NCBI GenBank assembly: GCA_012845835.1
Contig: JABAKD010000007.1
Coordinates: forward strand, 5,533,358-5,597,357
Source of the DNA: Undaria pinnatifida
Taxonomy: Eukaryota > Sar > Phaeophyceae > Laminariales > Alariaceae
Length of the DNA: 64,000 nucleotides
Direction of reading: 5' to 3'
Shown here: positions 1 to 11,037 of the stretch, one piece after another
Layout: the number at the start of each line of letters is the position of its first letter
Position numbering within the stretch: the first letter of the stretch is position 1
Notes under the pieces: model-generated
Database searches by the model: none
What the model saw: only the letters and a program-made list of their open reading frames with translations
Told to the model about the DNA's origin: nothing
Program-made: the position numbers and the translations under genes

Positions 1-62
1 AGGCCCCCTCTTTTCCAACCACCTGCACGATCGCCTAGCCCTAGCACCACGCGTATAACAAG
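1..62 (+). repeat. Direct repeat with 285-342
   Basis: The first 62 bases, a cytosine-rich stretch running into a CCTAGCACCACRCGTATAACAA block, recur in diverged form at about 285-342. Just after it, 70-105 resembles the 3' tip of dispersed family X (a GATCTCACAGC motif followed by GTGTATTT). The remainder to 440 is C-rich with several poly-C runs. No gene is visible; the short ORFs there translate C-rich repeats. Confidence 0.5.
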
Positions 63-439
63 CTGCTTTGATCTCACAGCCGAAGTGTATTTGAACATTA
101 TTTGTGACCTAAACCCCTTAAAAAATGTCCCCCCCCCCCTCCCCGCTCTTGCTCTACCTTACTCAAACGCCCCACCAAATATCGAAATCCGCCACATTAA
201 TAAACACTTCACGCACACGATATCACCTCATTATCTTTCGAGAGCCATCCATGCCGCTGTGTCCCCCCCCCCCGGCCTCGAACGCCCCCTTCTTCCCCAT
301 CACCCGCACCATCGCCTAGACCTAGCACCACACGTATAACAAACCCCTCACCCAAAGCCCTTCCTCCCCCCCCCCCCCCCCCCCCGCCCCCACCCCCCCG
401 CCCCCACCCCACACCTCCCCCCCAACCCATCCCAACTCC

Positions 440-1090
440 ACCCCCTCGAACACTCCACCCTATCTTTACTCACTGATTGTACGACTTACCCCCGGATATA
501 CATGATAAACTGATGCAATTTTTACAAAACCGTCACATTTATCCCCTTAAAACAACGTATAGTTTCCAGGCACATATTGAGCTGCCCCACACGCCCCCCC
601 CCCCCCGCCCCCCCAAAAAAATATACTGGTGCCAAAACCGTCAGATATATCCCCTCGAAAGGATTTATAGCTTACATGCACAAATTGCCCCCTTCCCCCC
701 CCCCCCCCCCCCCCCCCCTCCTCCAAACCCGCTCGCTTTTTATCAAATCCAGGCCCCCACGTCCTTCAAAACTCCGCCCCACCCCCCTCACCGGTTATTC
801 GACTTACAAGATTCACTTGATAAAAGGATGCATTTCCCTTCACAGCTGTCAGATTTTGTACCCCTCAGAAACGAGTTTAATAGTTTCCGCGCACAGACTG
901 ACTAAAATCATCCTGTTGACCCTGATAGCTACACTGTAGTTGTAAGGGGAGTCGCCGACCTATATCCTTAATGAGGACACACAACTCGTAATGCGCGCGA
1001 TCGGAGTGTCACACACAGCTTGCAAAGACGAGTTTCGACGAAATCGTCGATCTCACAGCTGGAGTGTATCTTCATTTTTTATAATATATT
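440..1090 (+). repeat. Family X dispersed repeat, longest copy
   Basis: This is the most complete copy of a repeat seen at least six more times (3048-3110, 18338-18440, 24796-24985, 34080-34480, 34900-35560 split, 37785-38350). From 5' to 3' it has two tandem units built on AAAACCGTCA..TTTATCCCCT, long poly-C runs, a block beginning near ATTCGACTTACAAGATTCAC, and a conserved 3' tip with CACACAGCTTGCAAAG and a TTTCGACGAAATC palindrome, ending in an AT-rich tail. Copies share the 3' end but differ in 5' extent, as retroposed elements do. No coding capacity is seen. Class unknown: SINE-like, an LTR fragment or a MITE are all possible. Confidence 0.7.
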
Positions 1091-1600
1091 TAACGACGGC
1101 ATGCCTTGTTATATGATAAGCAGCTGGAAGATAACTGTTTGGAATGGTAGTAGGCAAGAAAAAAATTGACGACTCCTTCCCAACGGGAGGTCAGGTGTGT
1201 TGTATTTTTCACAAGAAGAGTAGCAACATACGAATTTTTCGCGTTTGGGATAGTTGGTGAGAACATCAACACATAACCGATTTTTACGCAGCACGATTGT
1301 TTTTCATGGTGACTGAACAACATGAGCGAGTGTGAGATTACCCACCGGCATGGTTTATCATTATGGAGTACGTCATCGAGACATCATGCCTGATGGTATA
1401 GGTACTACATACTTTCCAGAAGACTGATTGGCATGCATATTTCGGACACATGTGCGGGGCGAAGGGATGCCGGGCATTTTGTTTCGTGCCCTGAATACAG
1501 CGACCACCCGACCTGTGTAACAATAGGTAAAATAGGGGTAGTACCGATACACTAGCAGAGCTACTCGCCCCATAGACAGGTATGATCGGCGAGTTAGGAA
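1091..1600. other. No gene recognised
   Basis: AT-rich unique-looking sequence. Short overlapping ORFs on the minus strand have no recognisable domain and no codon-bias signal I can judge. I see nothing I can support here. Confidence 0.4.
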
Positions 1601-1611
1601 ATTTTCCTAAT

Positions 1612-1612
1612 T

Positions 1613-1667
<55 letters not shown>

Positions 1668-1700
1668 GGTGGTGTTGTTGTTGTTGTTGTGGTTGTTCTT
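1612..1700 (+). repeat. (GTT)n microsatellite
   Basis: About 30 copies of GTT with a few GTG interruptions. It produces an apparent 120-codon ORF rich in valine or leucine (1582-1944) that is a translation of the microsatellite, not a supportable gene. Confidence 0.95.
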
Positions 1701-1979
1701 GCTGTTTTATCGTGTATTTTTTCTGCTTTGCGGCTTCTTGAGAAGCGGCAGTCCCAGGTCTTCTCCCCTCCCCCGCCCGGTACGCACCTTAATGTTTCAG
1801 CCTTCCCAATGTTCGTCTATTTTCTTCTTTTTTGGGCTCACCCTCTCGCGGGCTCTGCGTGTCACATTTTTTACAGCACATAAAGGCAGCACGAGTGCAG
1901 GTACGAGTATTGAGACCCCTGGGGGTTCGGACGAGGGAAATTGACCAACTGTGCAGTTTCAAGGCAAAAACCGCTAGCA

Positions 1980-2880
1980 CTCAAAAATATAATTGATCAT
2001 CGTAACGTATCACCTTCTAGTAGTCATGTCAAGCCTTCTACGTTTCGACAAATTGCCCTAAACCTTACCAGGTGTATGCCTTATTACTAGGGCGGTGTTT
2101 TGGTTGGTGTTCCCGCCCAATCCGGTTGCAGTATATCGCAGCCTGTGCCATAGCTTACTGTAATCCGCTCGGTGGCTGGTGTTAATCAGTTAACTAGACT
2201 AGTCCATTTAAATCAGAAGAGCGAAGCAAGTGAAAGGCATCTAAACAACCCCCAGGAACGCCGGAGGCAAAACCAAGCGATTGGGCATAATCTTTTACTA
2301 AAAAAACTGTTTGACAAGTCGGACTAAATTTTGTTCACGATTTGACCGAGAAACGCCTACATTTGAGTGGTCTCTCAATCATTGATTGAAATGGTGCCAT
2401 CCTTCGGGGTGGTAGCGGTAGCTGCGCGTGCGGCACCCTTTGCCACACCACGTATAAAAAGAAGAATGATATACTTGGACATAAATTTTAGCATAGATAG
2501 GGTCTCTTCCCCTACAGGAGTAAAGGAGACGGTCTAGTGCCCCCTTCGCCTACATCAAGAAGAACTTCAACTCCGACTTCTGGGATTTGGGGGGTGTCGC
2601 TCCGTCTCTACGCGGATTCGAAAAGGTTTCTTTGTCGCGCGCACTCGGATAATGGACCAGTACTACGGTGGGGGGTTCCATTGTTTAGGGCCTTTCTTGC
2701 ATTGGGTCAGGGTCACTCGAGCGAATGTCCCCCTGTTCCATGCGGACATAGTATTTGCCGATGTTGAAAAAGTTGCGATATGAAAAAATTATCGAAAGAA
2801 ATCCCCAATGGGATGGTCAGCTACGCTGCGCCCCGCCAATGGTCTTACATGCTTTAGTCGGTGGGGTACAGAGTTACTCG
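1980..2880. other. No gene; degenerate palindrome-bearing repeat
   Basis: No convincing ORF. Positions about 2690-2780 (GGGCCTTTCTTGCATTGGGT followed by a GTCACTCGAGCGA palindrome) match 17575-17670 well enough to indicate two copies of one dispersed repeat. Confidence 0.45.
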
Positions 2881-2887
2881 TGCGAGA

Positions 2888-3190
2888 ACGATAGTACGAT
2901 AGTATGGTAGTATGATAGTCAATGTGTGATATAAAAGTATCTGATAGCGTGATAGTAGGTGATATGATAGTTTGATTGTATGATAGCATTCGCGAAAACA
3001 TTATATTAATAGTATGCTATCATGACAGGATTATAGTATGATTTATGATAGATGAGTTTCGACAAAGTATTCGATCTCACAGCTAGCTGGAGTGTATTTT
3101 AATTTGAATAATATTATGAAAGTGTGACAGCATGATGGTGTGATAGTATGATAGTGTACGATGGTATAGTGTTTTTGTGATATGATAGCT
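2888..3190. repeat. Degenerate GATAGTAT-type repeat interrupted by a family X tip
   Basis: A low-complexity stretch built on GATAGTATGATAGT-like units, irregular in period. It is interrupted at about 3048-3110 by a piece that contains only the last 60 or so bases of family X (GAGTTTCGACAAAG through GGAGTGTATTTTAA). After it the GATAGTAT-type repeat resumes, which suggests insertion of a severely 5'-truncated X copy into the microsatellite. Confidence 0.65.
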
Positions 3191-3229
3191 CACACCCGGT
3201 AGTACAAAATAGGGGGTTTTGACATGCAT

Positions 3230-3510
3230 TAACACCCCCCCACCACCACAGCCCTGATCCCGAGGAGGAGCGATCCGAAAGGCTACTTGCCGGACGGGCG
3301 CTGCAATACTTCCTTAGTCTGTTAACACGGACGGTTTAGCGCTGCCGGCACCGTGAGCCACGCCATCGGCACGAGCAGGGTCAATGGCGACGGGTTGATG
3401 CGCTAGAAGTGCCTCGAAACCTCTCTTTGTCCTCGCATAGTATGGTCACGAGGCTTTCGAGCGCATGTTCAGGCGTGTATCACTGAAGATAGGCGGTGGG
3501 AGTGTAAACG
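3230..3510 (+). other. GC-rich island, possible exon relic
   Basis: Composition changes to GC-rich after a CACCACCACAG acceptor-like site near 3242-3252. A short open stretch follows (reads DPEEERSERLLAGRALQYF in one frame) before a stop. It resembles coding sequence but is too short to identify. From 3510 to 4380 I see no gene, only an (AT)n run at 4268-4292. Confidence 0.2.
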
Positions 3511-4382
3511 CGTTTCGTCAAGTGTTTTTTTGGCACGTATGAATCCATTGATCGCGAACACTTGACCCCAGCGGCCCCTTCTTGGAGTGAGCCCCCCGGT
3601 GCATTTTCAGGGGGGGGCTCCAAAGTCCTCCGGGGGGCGAGCTAAAACGACTTGTGTGCGGGTTGTGTGCAACACGCCGAAAATGTATATTTGTTCCCCG
3701 GAGCGTTGGTCATTTCCCCACGATAAAAATGTGCACATTCAATATCATATGTACATATGCGAAATCATATTCATATAGTGCACGTATATCACTCCAACGT
3801 ACGACACGAACAAAGATTAGCACTTCCACACGAACATAAAATCATGACACTCATATATATATATAACATTAGAGTAATTTAATGCAACCTCCACTCATAA
3901 CGGGTGTGCCGTGAGAGACCTTCCCGTTTTAAGTACGCCTGTAAAAACATTTATTGTTAGTAATTCGCCAGCGAGTTAATGTGGTTAGATACGAAGTGTA
4001 TAGAGTTAGCGGCGGCGGAGCCAACAATCGAACTGTTGTTCGCATTTAATTTTCCTTGATTGAAGGAAGGATTGTTGGGTAAAGGACCGCGTGCGTTCGA
4101 ACGCCTTTTAACTTTCTCAGTTAGGGCCAACACAAGAATTGATCGTCCATTCTTTTCCAGCATGACCGTGGCGAGAACGACACGTGCGCATCTATTTTTT
4201 CGACTGTAATAGGGACATGGGCTTTTTCGCCCGGCACGCATTCGTGCGCCTGGTGCCCGAACGGGGAACATATATATATATATATATATATACGTAAATT
4301 GTCGGGCCGGCGACGCGGCGCAACAACTAGTTGAGATTACACCGTGTTTAAACAGAAAGTGGTAGCATAACATCCTAAATAG

Positions 4383-4580
4383 GAGATCGATCCCAGCCCC
4401 TGGAAATCTTCCTTGGACAGATCATCGCGATCTGTACATACAGGCAGAGGAGAGTAGTAGGATAACAATTTTAAACAGAGATCGATGCCTGCCCTTGAAA
4501 AACCTCCTTGGAATGATCAGCGCGATATACACACGCAGGCAGAGAGCACGGGTGTTTTAAGATGCTACAACCATGTGGTA
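4383..4580. repeat. Tandem duplication, ~97 bp
   Basis: The segment beginning GAGATCGATC at 4383 is repeated beginning GAGATCGATG at about 4480, with matching CTTGGA..GATCA and CAGGCAGAG blocks. No coding content. Positions 4553-4883 have a diverged relative at about 32640-33000 (shared CACGGCACGGCA and GTGCCGGCCC blocks), so the copia insertion site may itself lie in an older repeat. Confidence 0.6.
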
Positions 4581-4878
4581 TCACGGCACGGCAAGGACAG
4601 CACTACACAAAGGAAGGTTAATCAAACGATTTTTATTGGCATGCAATATCCTGTGTTACTCACTTAGGTGTGCTGTGCCGGCCCCTTCGCACGACCCGGA
4701 AATCGATGCCTTTTCCGGCTTCCGTCTTGTTGTTTTGTACGCGCGAATTTACACCCACCACGTGCGGGTTCCTACCAGGTAGGTTGCACACATTCATCTT
4801 ATATCACCGAAAATATTGTTTTCCTAAAATTTGGGATGCACACCAAGCCTCCGCGAAGAAAAGCTCATGTTGGCCATT

Positions 4879-4883
4879 CCATG
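4879..4883 (+). other. Target-site duplication CCATG, left
   Basis: CCATG directly precedes the TGTTGG start of the copia 5' LTR and is repeated at 12184-12188 directly after the 3' LTR. A 5-bp duplication is normal for copia integrase. Confidence 0.93.
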
Positions 4884-5387
4884 TGTTGGACGTACTCACT
4901 CCATTGTCAGATTGCTAACAAGAATCCGTCGAAAAGATGGATCGGAGAATTTTGGGGGTTTCGTATATGTGTGGGATGGATCTCCACAACGGGATTTTGT
5001 GTTGTGGGTTTTTATGTGCCCGAACAATATCACTCCATTTTCGACTCTATATTTGCCTCTCCTTGTGTCTTCTCTGTGTCTCTTCTTCGGCTACCACGCC
5101 AAGGGCTACCACGACCCATCTATATTGCAAGGGCTATCACGCCTTCACCACTGCACGGCTACCACGCCTGTGTATTTACATCCCGGCTATCACGCCACAG
5201 CACCGAGTTCCATTTCCGGGTTATCACATCTGAGCTATCACGCTTCACCACACACGTACCGGGTAAATCGGGTTATCACACCCGCCTTAGTTAGTAGTTT
5301 GTAGTTTACCGATCACCGGCTATTACGCCACCTTTCTCCTCCACCTACACCACCACCGGGGCGCCACACGTACCAACCTACTTCACA
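4884..5387 (+). repeat. Copia 5' LTR, 504 bp
   Basis: Matches the 3' LTR after removing the nested transposon from the latter (also 504 bp). From about 5090 to 5340 it contains about nine spaced copies of a 12-mer close to GGCTAYCACGCC, an arrangement expected of repeated protein-binding sites in a U3/R region. It should contain promoter and polyadenylation signals, though I cannot point to a certain TATA box. Confidence 0.93.
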
Positions 5388-5441
5388 CGCTAGCGTCAAC
5401 GATCTTCAACGAACGAGTGGGTTGTGCGTTGCTAAGCGCCA

Positions 5442-5765
5442 ATGAGGAGAACCGACACAAGACCTTCGTCGGGGGAAAGGTTGAGCACCCCTCCCGGCGG
5501 AGTAGGCAACGGGGGAGAGGGACGCGAGTCCTCCTCCGCCAATGCACAACACCATGGAGGAGACGGACGCGAGTCCTTCCCCGCCAATGAACAACATCAT
5601 GAAACAACAGCAGCGGCAGCTCCATCAGCAACTTCATCCAACATGATCGCGGACCTAGCCAACGCCCTTCGCCAAGTACTGCAGATGACCAACGAGAGAG
5701 GGCCAACCGCCCCAACAGCAGGCACGTACGAATCTAGACCCATAGAAATCCGTCAGAAAAATTAA
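5442..5765 (+). pseudogene. Copia gag, N-terminal fragment
   Basis: A 107-codon ORF starting 55 bp after the 5' LTR. It is polar and Gly/Ser/Asn-rich, then has a short helix-like stretch (ADLANALRQVLQ) and ends at a TAA. The following gag sequence continues in another frame, and the intervening 5766-5868 is frame-broken. In an intact copy this would be the start of Gag. No signal peptide or membrane segment is seen. The identity as gag rests on position and on the downstream ORF. Confidence 0.6.
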
Positions 5766-5868
5766 ATGCTTGCTTGGTCTGGAAAGTTTGAGAGCGGGCA
5801 AAGTGTTGGATCAGCTTTCCGTGTAATTCCGAGGTTCTGTTCTTTCCTGGGTCTCGGCTGAAGGGTTG

Positions 5869-7860
5869 ATGGACGTATTGAGGGGAGAATCGATACCAGT
5901 GGGGGTTCCGGATGTAGACCTGTCACGACTCAGGAGTTACTTTGGGAAGGAGAGAGTAGATAAGTCGCTCAAGCTATGGTCACAACTTATTGCAAAAATC
6001 ACAGCCCAACCAGTCCAAGAAATGATTTTTGCTGCGGGGTCACCCCAAGAAGCGTGGAGGGTGTTTGAGTCTCACTACGCTGTCAAGAGTGAACATGAGA
6101 GGGAGATAGTAGAGGATGAATGGAACGAACTGAGGCAGAAGGAGGGAAAGAGCACCATGTCATTTTACGGTAGGGCAAAGGCCATTAGGATGAAGCTGGA
6201 ATCATACGGAGATAAGCGACCAGACGCATCTATGTGCAAACATATTGCCCGTAGAATGCTACCATCTTTTAAGCTCTGTAGTGACCACGTGCTTCTCCTT
6301 CCCGATCTTTCGAGTCGTACCATGGAAGATTTGCTCAGGAGAGCTGCTCACGAGCTGGAGCGCAATGGGAGATCAGGAGAAGAGAGAGAGGAGACAAGGC
6401 ATGCCCTCACCGCAGCCGGCGTAGGTCGGGGCGACCGGGGTGGGAGGAATGCTGGTGATCGGGGGTATGGGGAGCGCGAACGAGCGTACACCTACCGCGC
6501 GCTCCACGGCGAGGGGCAAGGCCACAACACCCCCGAATGCATCGTCATGCGTCGAGAATTCGACAGATACTACGGTGATTTCCACGAATACCTGCAGTCG
6601 CGGGGACTCGGGCCGTACGCCGGACGCGGAGGAGGGCGCGGGGCGGAAGGTAAATATCGACAGCAACCGTACTCAAACGACTCGGGTGCGCGTTGGAGTC
6701 GGGGCCACCCGCCGGAGCAGCAGAGAACGCCGCCGCCAGGACACGGACACGGGCCTGGGGGGTATGCGAACACCTACCATCAACCGTACCCCAACGACTC
6801 AGGTGCGCGTTGGAGTCGGGGTCACCCGCCGGAGCAGCAGAGAACGCCGCCGCCAGGACACGGACCCGGGCCTGGCGGATATGCTAACACCTTCCCCGGA
6901 GGACGTGGTCACGACCGCCATCATCATTCCGGCGGGCGCGGCCGAGGCAGGGGCGAGGGCTTTGGACAGGTGCCACCATCTAATTACCCGTCTAATTCGC
7001 CGCCGAATTTTGCGCCTAATTTACCGCCTGGAAAATCCCCCAACGCACCGAGGTACGCATTTGCGGCCGATTATCCCTACGAAAACGAATACATGGAATA
7101 CTCGGGGTGGGGGGAACCAGCGGGGCACTGGTCATCACCACCACCGACAGCGGAGTTGGGGACTCCCGAGCAGCAGCAACAGCACCAACAACACCTAGAA
7201 CAGCAAGAGGGCACGCCTCCTGCCACGTCTACCTCTGCTACTGCAACTCTCCCTTCTCCGGCTCCCGGCGCAGCTCAAGCCAGCGGAGCTCCTCTGCAGC
7301 TTTTCATCGAACGTAGTGTGCAAATAGGCAAGTCTGAGTCTGGTGATTCTGTTGCTGTAGATCGTGATGGTGTGGTGCGTGGTAGCGTTGTAGGACGTGT
7401 TGAGCCAGCGTTGATTACACGTGTTGCTAGCGCCCTTCGGTGTACCCCGGGGCAACCTAGGCCGTATGGTAGCGAGGAATGGGATGCGGACTCGGGAGCT
7501 AGTGCGATGATGTCCAACAATAAAGAGGGCATGTACAACATTCACTACCCTACAGACCAATACATACAGATTGGAGATTCAGGGTTGATTAGAGTCGAGG
7601 CAATCGGGGACGTCAATTTAGTGTTTCACCAACTGGACGAACACGGAATCCCGGAGGACGTTGTGGCGTGTGTGCAAGATGTGATATATACTCCGTGGCT
7701 TGGCTTTAACCTTTTCTCGATTTGGAAGGTGGCTCATAAAAACTCCTGTTCTGTAAACCCCACTGGTACACAAGCGAGAAGGCTCCGCTTCATTCGGGGA
7801 TCGGCGAACAACTCCCACTACACCATCCGACTCAACGTTACATGGGCGCCGCTGCCACAG
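5869..7860 (+). pseudogene. Copia gag plus aspartic protease
   Basis: Open reading frame from an ATG at 5869; the frame stays open to 8808, but after about 7860 it is out of phase with the repeat-coding frame. Residues about 1-165 resemble the copia Gag core (SLKLWSQLIAKI, EAWRVFESHY, LRQKEGKSTMSFYGRAKAI). At about 205-225 an LHG..GHNTPEC motif resembles a gag zinc knuckle, but the expected first cysteine is replaced (YRALHG). Two 39-residue Gly/Pro/Gln-rich repeats follow (6664-6900). The retroviral-type aspartic protease motif DADSGAS has its catalytic Asp codon at 7489, with IQIGDSG and LFSIW flap and late motifs behind it. Integrase should follow but is missing. Confidence 0.85.
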
Positions 7861-9134
7861 TCGGGGGGAGGGGATTCAGTGCTGCCCCTTCCGCGCCAGC
7901 ACCGCCCACGCCTCCGGGGGTGTCATTCGAGATTGCCTCGACGCCGCCCGCCGCTGCCGGTCCGCTGCCCGCACACTCACCCAGCACTCACACCTCGCCG
8001 CTGCCCGGAACGACTGGTATGCCGCCCACCGTTGCATCCCCGCTGCCCGCGCACTCACCCAGCGCTCACACCTCGCCGCCGCCCGGACAGACTGCTATGC
8101 CGCCCGTCGCTGCCGGTCCGCCGCCCGCGCACTCACCCAGCGCTCACACCTCGCCGCCACCCGGACCGACTGCTATGCCGCCTGCTGCTGCCGGTCCGCC
8201 GTCCGCGCACTCACCCAGCGCTCACACCTCGCCGCCGACCGGACCGTCTGGTATGCCGGCCGCCGCTGCCGGTCCGCCGCCCGCGCACTCACCCAGCGCT
8301 CACACCACTTGCTCGAACCCGCCTGCTACTGCAGGTACACCGCCTGCAGCAGCCACCTGGCCGCCACCACCGCTGCGATCGTCATCACCGCCGTCCGCGC
8401 ACTCACCCAGCGCTCACACCTCGCCGCCGCCCGGACCGGTTGCTATTTCGCCCGCTGCTGCCGGTCCGCCGCCTGCGCACTCGCCCAGCGCTCTCACACC
8501 GCCTGCCGCATGTTCGCCGATGCCGGAGTGGTCTCCCTCTTCCATCGAGGACGCCGGCTCGACGACATCGTCATCGCCGTCACCGGCGGCGACACCGGCC
8601 CCGCGGACGTACAGAAGGGGGCAGCCGCCGCCGGTCGCCGCAGGATATTCGACTCCGCTCACCCCACATGCAACGAGGATGCTGGGCGAGAGGGGCGGCG
8701 AGCGCGTGTCGGGAAGGACCAGGTCGGAGGGCCGTCAGCTTTCAGGCGTGCCGGAAGAAGCGGTCTCTACGCCGCTGCCGGAGGCGACGTCGTTCGACCA
8801 CGGGGTGAGGCTCCTATCTCATGCGGGGGAGGATGTGCTGCTGTCGCTGCTGGCCAACCGGCGGGCCCTGAACGCGAAACGGGTGCTCCTGCAGGGGCAC
8901 GGATCTGGTGAGCTGGGGGGCGGAGGCAAGCAGCATGCGGGGTCGGGGGGCGTGGAGGAGAGCAAAGGTGCACCGCCATACGATACCACGGGCGGGGAGG
9001 AGAGCGGGGGTAGCTATGGGTCGCTTGGGCCTTCGGGGCGGGGAGTGCCGCTTTCGTTCCAGTTAAGTCGTTGGGCGAGCTCAAGTAGTAATCGGGTTGC
9101 TATTACGAGAGAGACAGGGAGGCAAGGAGGTTGA
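7842..9134 (+). pseudogene. Copia linker region between protease and RT
   Basis: A 430-codon ORF without a credible own start. Residues about 20-240 are the 26-residue repeats. The remainder (to 9134) is Gly/Ser-rich and has no catalytic motif. It ends just where the RT fragment becomes readable in another frame. I infer it is the low-constraint integrase C-terminus/RT linker brought next to protease by deletion of integrase. Confidence 0.55.
7971..8560 (+). repeat. 78-bp minisatellite coding a 26-residue Pro/Ser/Ala repeat
   Basis: The motif GCGCACTCACCCAGCGCTCA recurs at 7971 (variant), 8049, 8127, 8205 and 8283, exactly 78 bp apart, then again at 8397 and 8475. In frame 7842-9134 each unit reads like PPPAHSPSAHTSPPPGP. 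In intact copia elements a variable linker between integrase and RT is common, and this probably is that linker. The frame differs from the gag-protease frame, consistent with the upstream deletion. Confidence 0.85.
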
Positions 9135-9936
9135 CTATTTCGCAACAGACGTACACGAAAGAATTGGGAGAGAAGTATGGTGTGGAATGGGGCAACGCTA
9201 TCCCGATTTCTTACAACATGGAGGCTTTGGAATTTTGATGTTGACGAGCCGAATCTTCTGTTTCCTTTCCGAAAGTTGATCGGTGCGCTTTTGTGGATTG
9301 CCTTGTTGACCAGGCCGAATATCGCGAATTCAGTGAAGGCAGTAGTAAAGTATTGCAGTGCGCCGAAGCTGATCCACTGGAAAGCGGTACGTAGTATACT
9401 AGGATATGCAATGAGGACGAGTTATTTTGGGATTTCCTCTCAGAAGGGGACGTTGACGGGGATTAGTTTGATTTCGTTCGCAGATGCCGACTATGCTTCG
9501 CGCAGTACGGACAGGAGAAGCGTGTCGGGGGGGGGTAGTGATGTGTGAGGGGGGACCTATTTCGTGGTACTCCAAGACCCAGAAGTGTGTGACTCTCTCG
9601 ACTACTCAGGCGGAGTATGTTGCTATGTCGGACATGGGGAAGGAGATTTTATTTTTGAAGCAGGTTTGGTGTTTTATGTTGCCGAAGGCAAGGATGCCGT
9701 GTATTGCCATGTATGAGGATAACGAGGGTGCCATCCAAATCGCAAAGCACCCGATTTCGAACTCGAACTCGAAGCACATTGACGTGAGGCATCACTTTTT
9801 GAGGGAACTGGTAGAAAGGAAGGAGGTCGAAATTATCCACGTAGCGTCGCAGTACCAGCATGCTGACTTCCTCACCAAGGCATTACCTGAGAGGAAGTTT
9901 GAATTTCACCGGGGGATAGTGATGAATTTGACCTGA
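9131..9936 (+). pseudogene. Copia RT C-terminus and RNase H
   Basis: From 9131 the sequence reads as the end of a copia RT (ISQQTYTKELGEKYGV), changes frame near 9230, then continues FRKLIGALLWIALLTRPNIA, a block diagnostic of Ty1/copia RT-RNase H. RNase H acidic residues are visible: Asp in FADADYAS, Glu in TTQAEYVAMSD and Asp in MYEDNEGA, followed by KHIDVRHHFLRE and the ADFLTKAL end motif. A second frame change lies at a G-run about 9527-9535 (first frame stops at 9546, the other is open 9484-9936). The protein ends with a TGA at 9934-9936. RT palm motifs are absent. Confidence 0.9.
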
Positions 9937-10249
9937 TTTCTCTCTCGGATAGTGTTTGATTTTCTGACTTTCTATTTCTTACATGTTTCTTTGTTTTGTT
10001 TTCCGATGAATCTTTATGAGGGTTCAAGAACTTGCATTCAAATTGATCGATGGAAAATACTGAATAGTATTTGAGTTTTAATGGTCATGGATGTGATGAG
10101 AACGGATTTGAATATTTTTGCAAATGCAACATTTTTTTTTGTTGTCTGGACATGAGTAAAGAAAAACTCTGCAGTATTTTAGTATCTGGGAATGTACGTT
10201 TTAAAAGGGTAGTTTGGATAAATCAGGACAATGTTGCGAGTAGGGGGGC
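9937..10249 (+). other. Copia 3' untranslated region and polypurine tract
   Basis: About 310 bp of AT-rich non-coding sequence between the RNase H stop and the 3' LTR. The bases immediately before the LTR (GAGTAGGGGGGC, 10238-10249) fit a polypurine tract for plus-strand priming. Confidence 0.7.
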
Positions 10250-10933
10250 TGTTGGACGTACTCACTCCATTGTCAGATTGCTAACAAGAATCCGTCGAAA
10301 AGATGGATCGGAGAATTTTGGGGGTTTCGTTTATGTGTGGGATGGATCTCCACAACGGGATTTTGTGTTGTGGGTTTTTATGTGCCCGAACAATATCACT
10401 CCATTTTCGACTCTATATTTGCCTCTCCTTGTGTCTTCTCTGTGTCTCTTCTACGGCTACCACGCCAAGGGCTACCACGACCCATCTATATTGCAAGGGC
10501 TATCACGCCTTCACCACTGCACGGCTACCACGCCTGTGTATTTACATCCCGGCTATCACGCCACAGCACCGAGTTCCATTTCCGGGTTATCACACCTGAG
10601 CTATCACGCTTCACCACACACGTACCTGGTAAATCGGGTTACAGTAGGGGTCCCGGTTTAGCGGCTCCCTGTTTAGCGGTTGGACCCGATTTAGCGGTTC
10701 AAAATTCTGCTGACACCGCGGTACCCCGCTTTAGCGGTTGTACAACCGCTAAATCGGATTGTTACCGGTTTAGCGGTTGTTTGGGGTCATTTCGGTTGGA
10801 ATAGCGGTTGTGTACATACCCCGGGGAACGACGGGTCACTTTCTGCTGCAAACCTCGCCGGCACTCACACACACTTTCACAGCAGTATACAAACGGCCTA
10901 CCCACTGCGGTTCGCAGCTACCCGTTCAGAACC

Positions 10934-11037
10934 ATGCCGTGCGCGGCGTTAGAATTCTGCAAGTTTCCGCACATGACACCGGGTGCAACCGATGGGCATC
11001 TGTGTCGCGGTGAGTGTGGCTGCCCTCGATGCACTTA
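10934..11037 (+). pseudogene. Cys/His-rich N-terminal fragment in the pogo-like element
   Basis: A short reading frame from an ATG at 10934 with evenly spaced Cys and His (CAALEFCKF, GHLCRGECGC), which suggests a zinc-binding module. It ends at TAG 11035-11037. The next ORF is in another frame. No family can be named. Confidence 0.35.

Noticed and set aside
1582-1944. 120-codon ORF with a long valine/leucine run
   Set aside because: Translation of a (GTT)n microsatellite.
7842-8911. Overlapping alternative-frame ORFs in the copia linker
   Set aside because: Shadows of the GC-rich 78-bp repeat; only one frame gives the regular 26-residue repeat and none has a start or domain.
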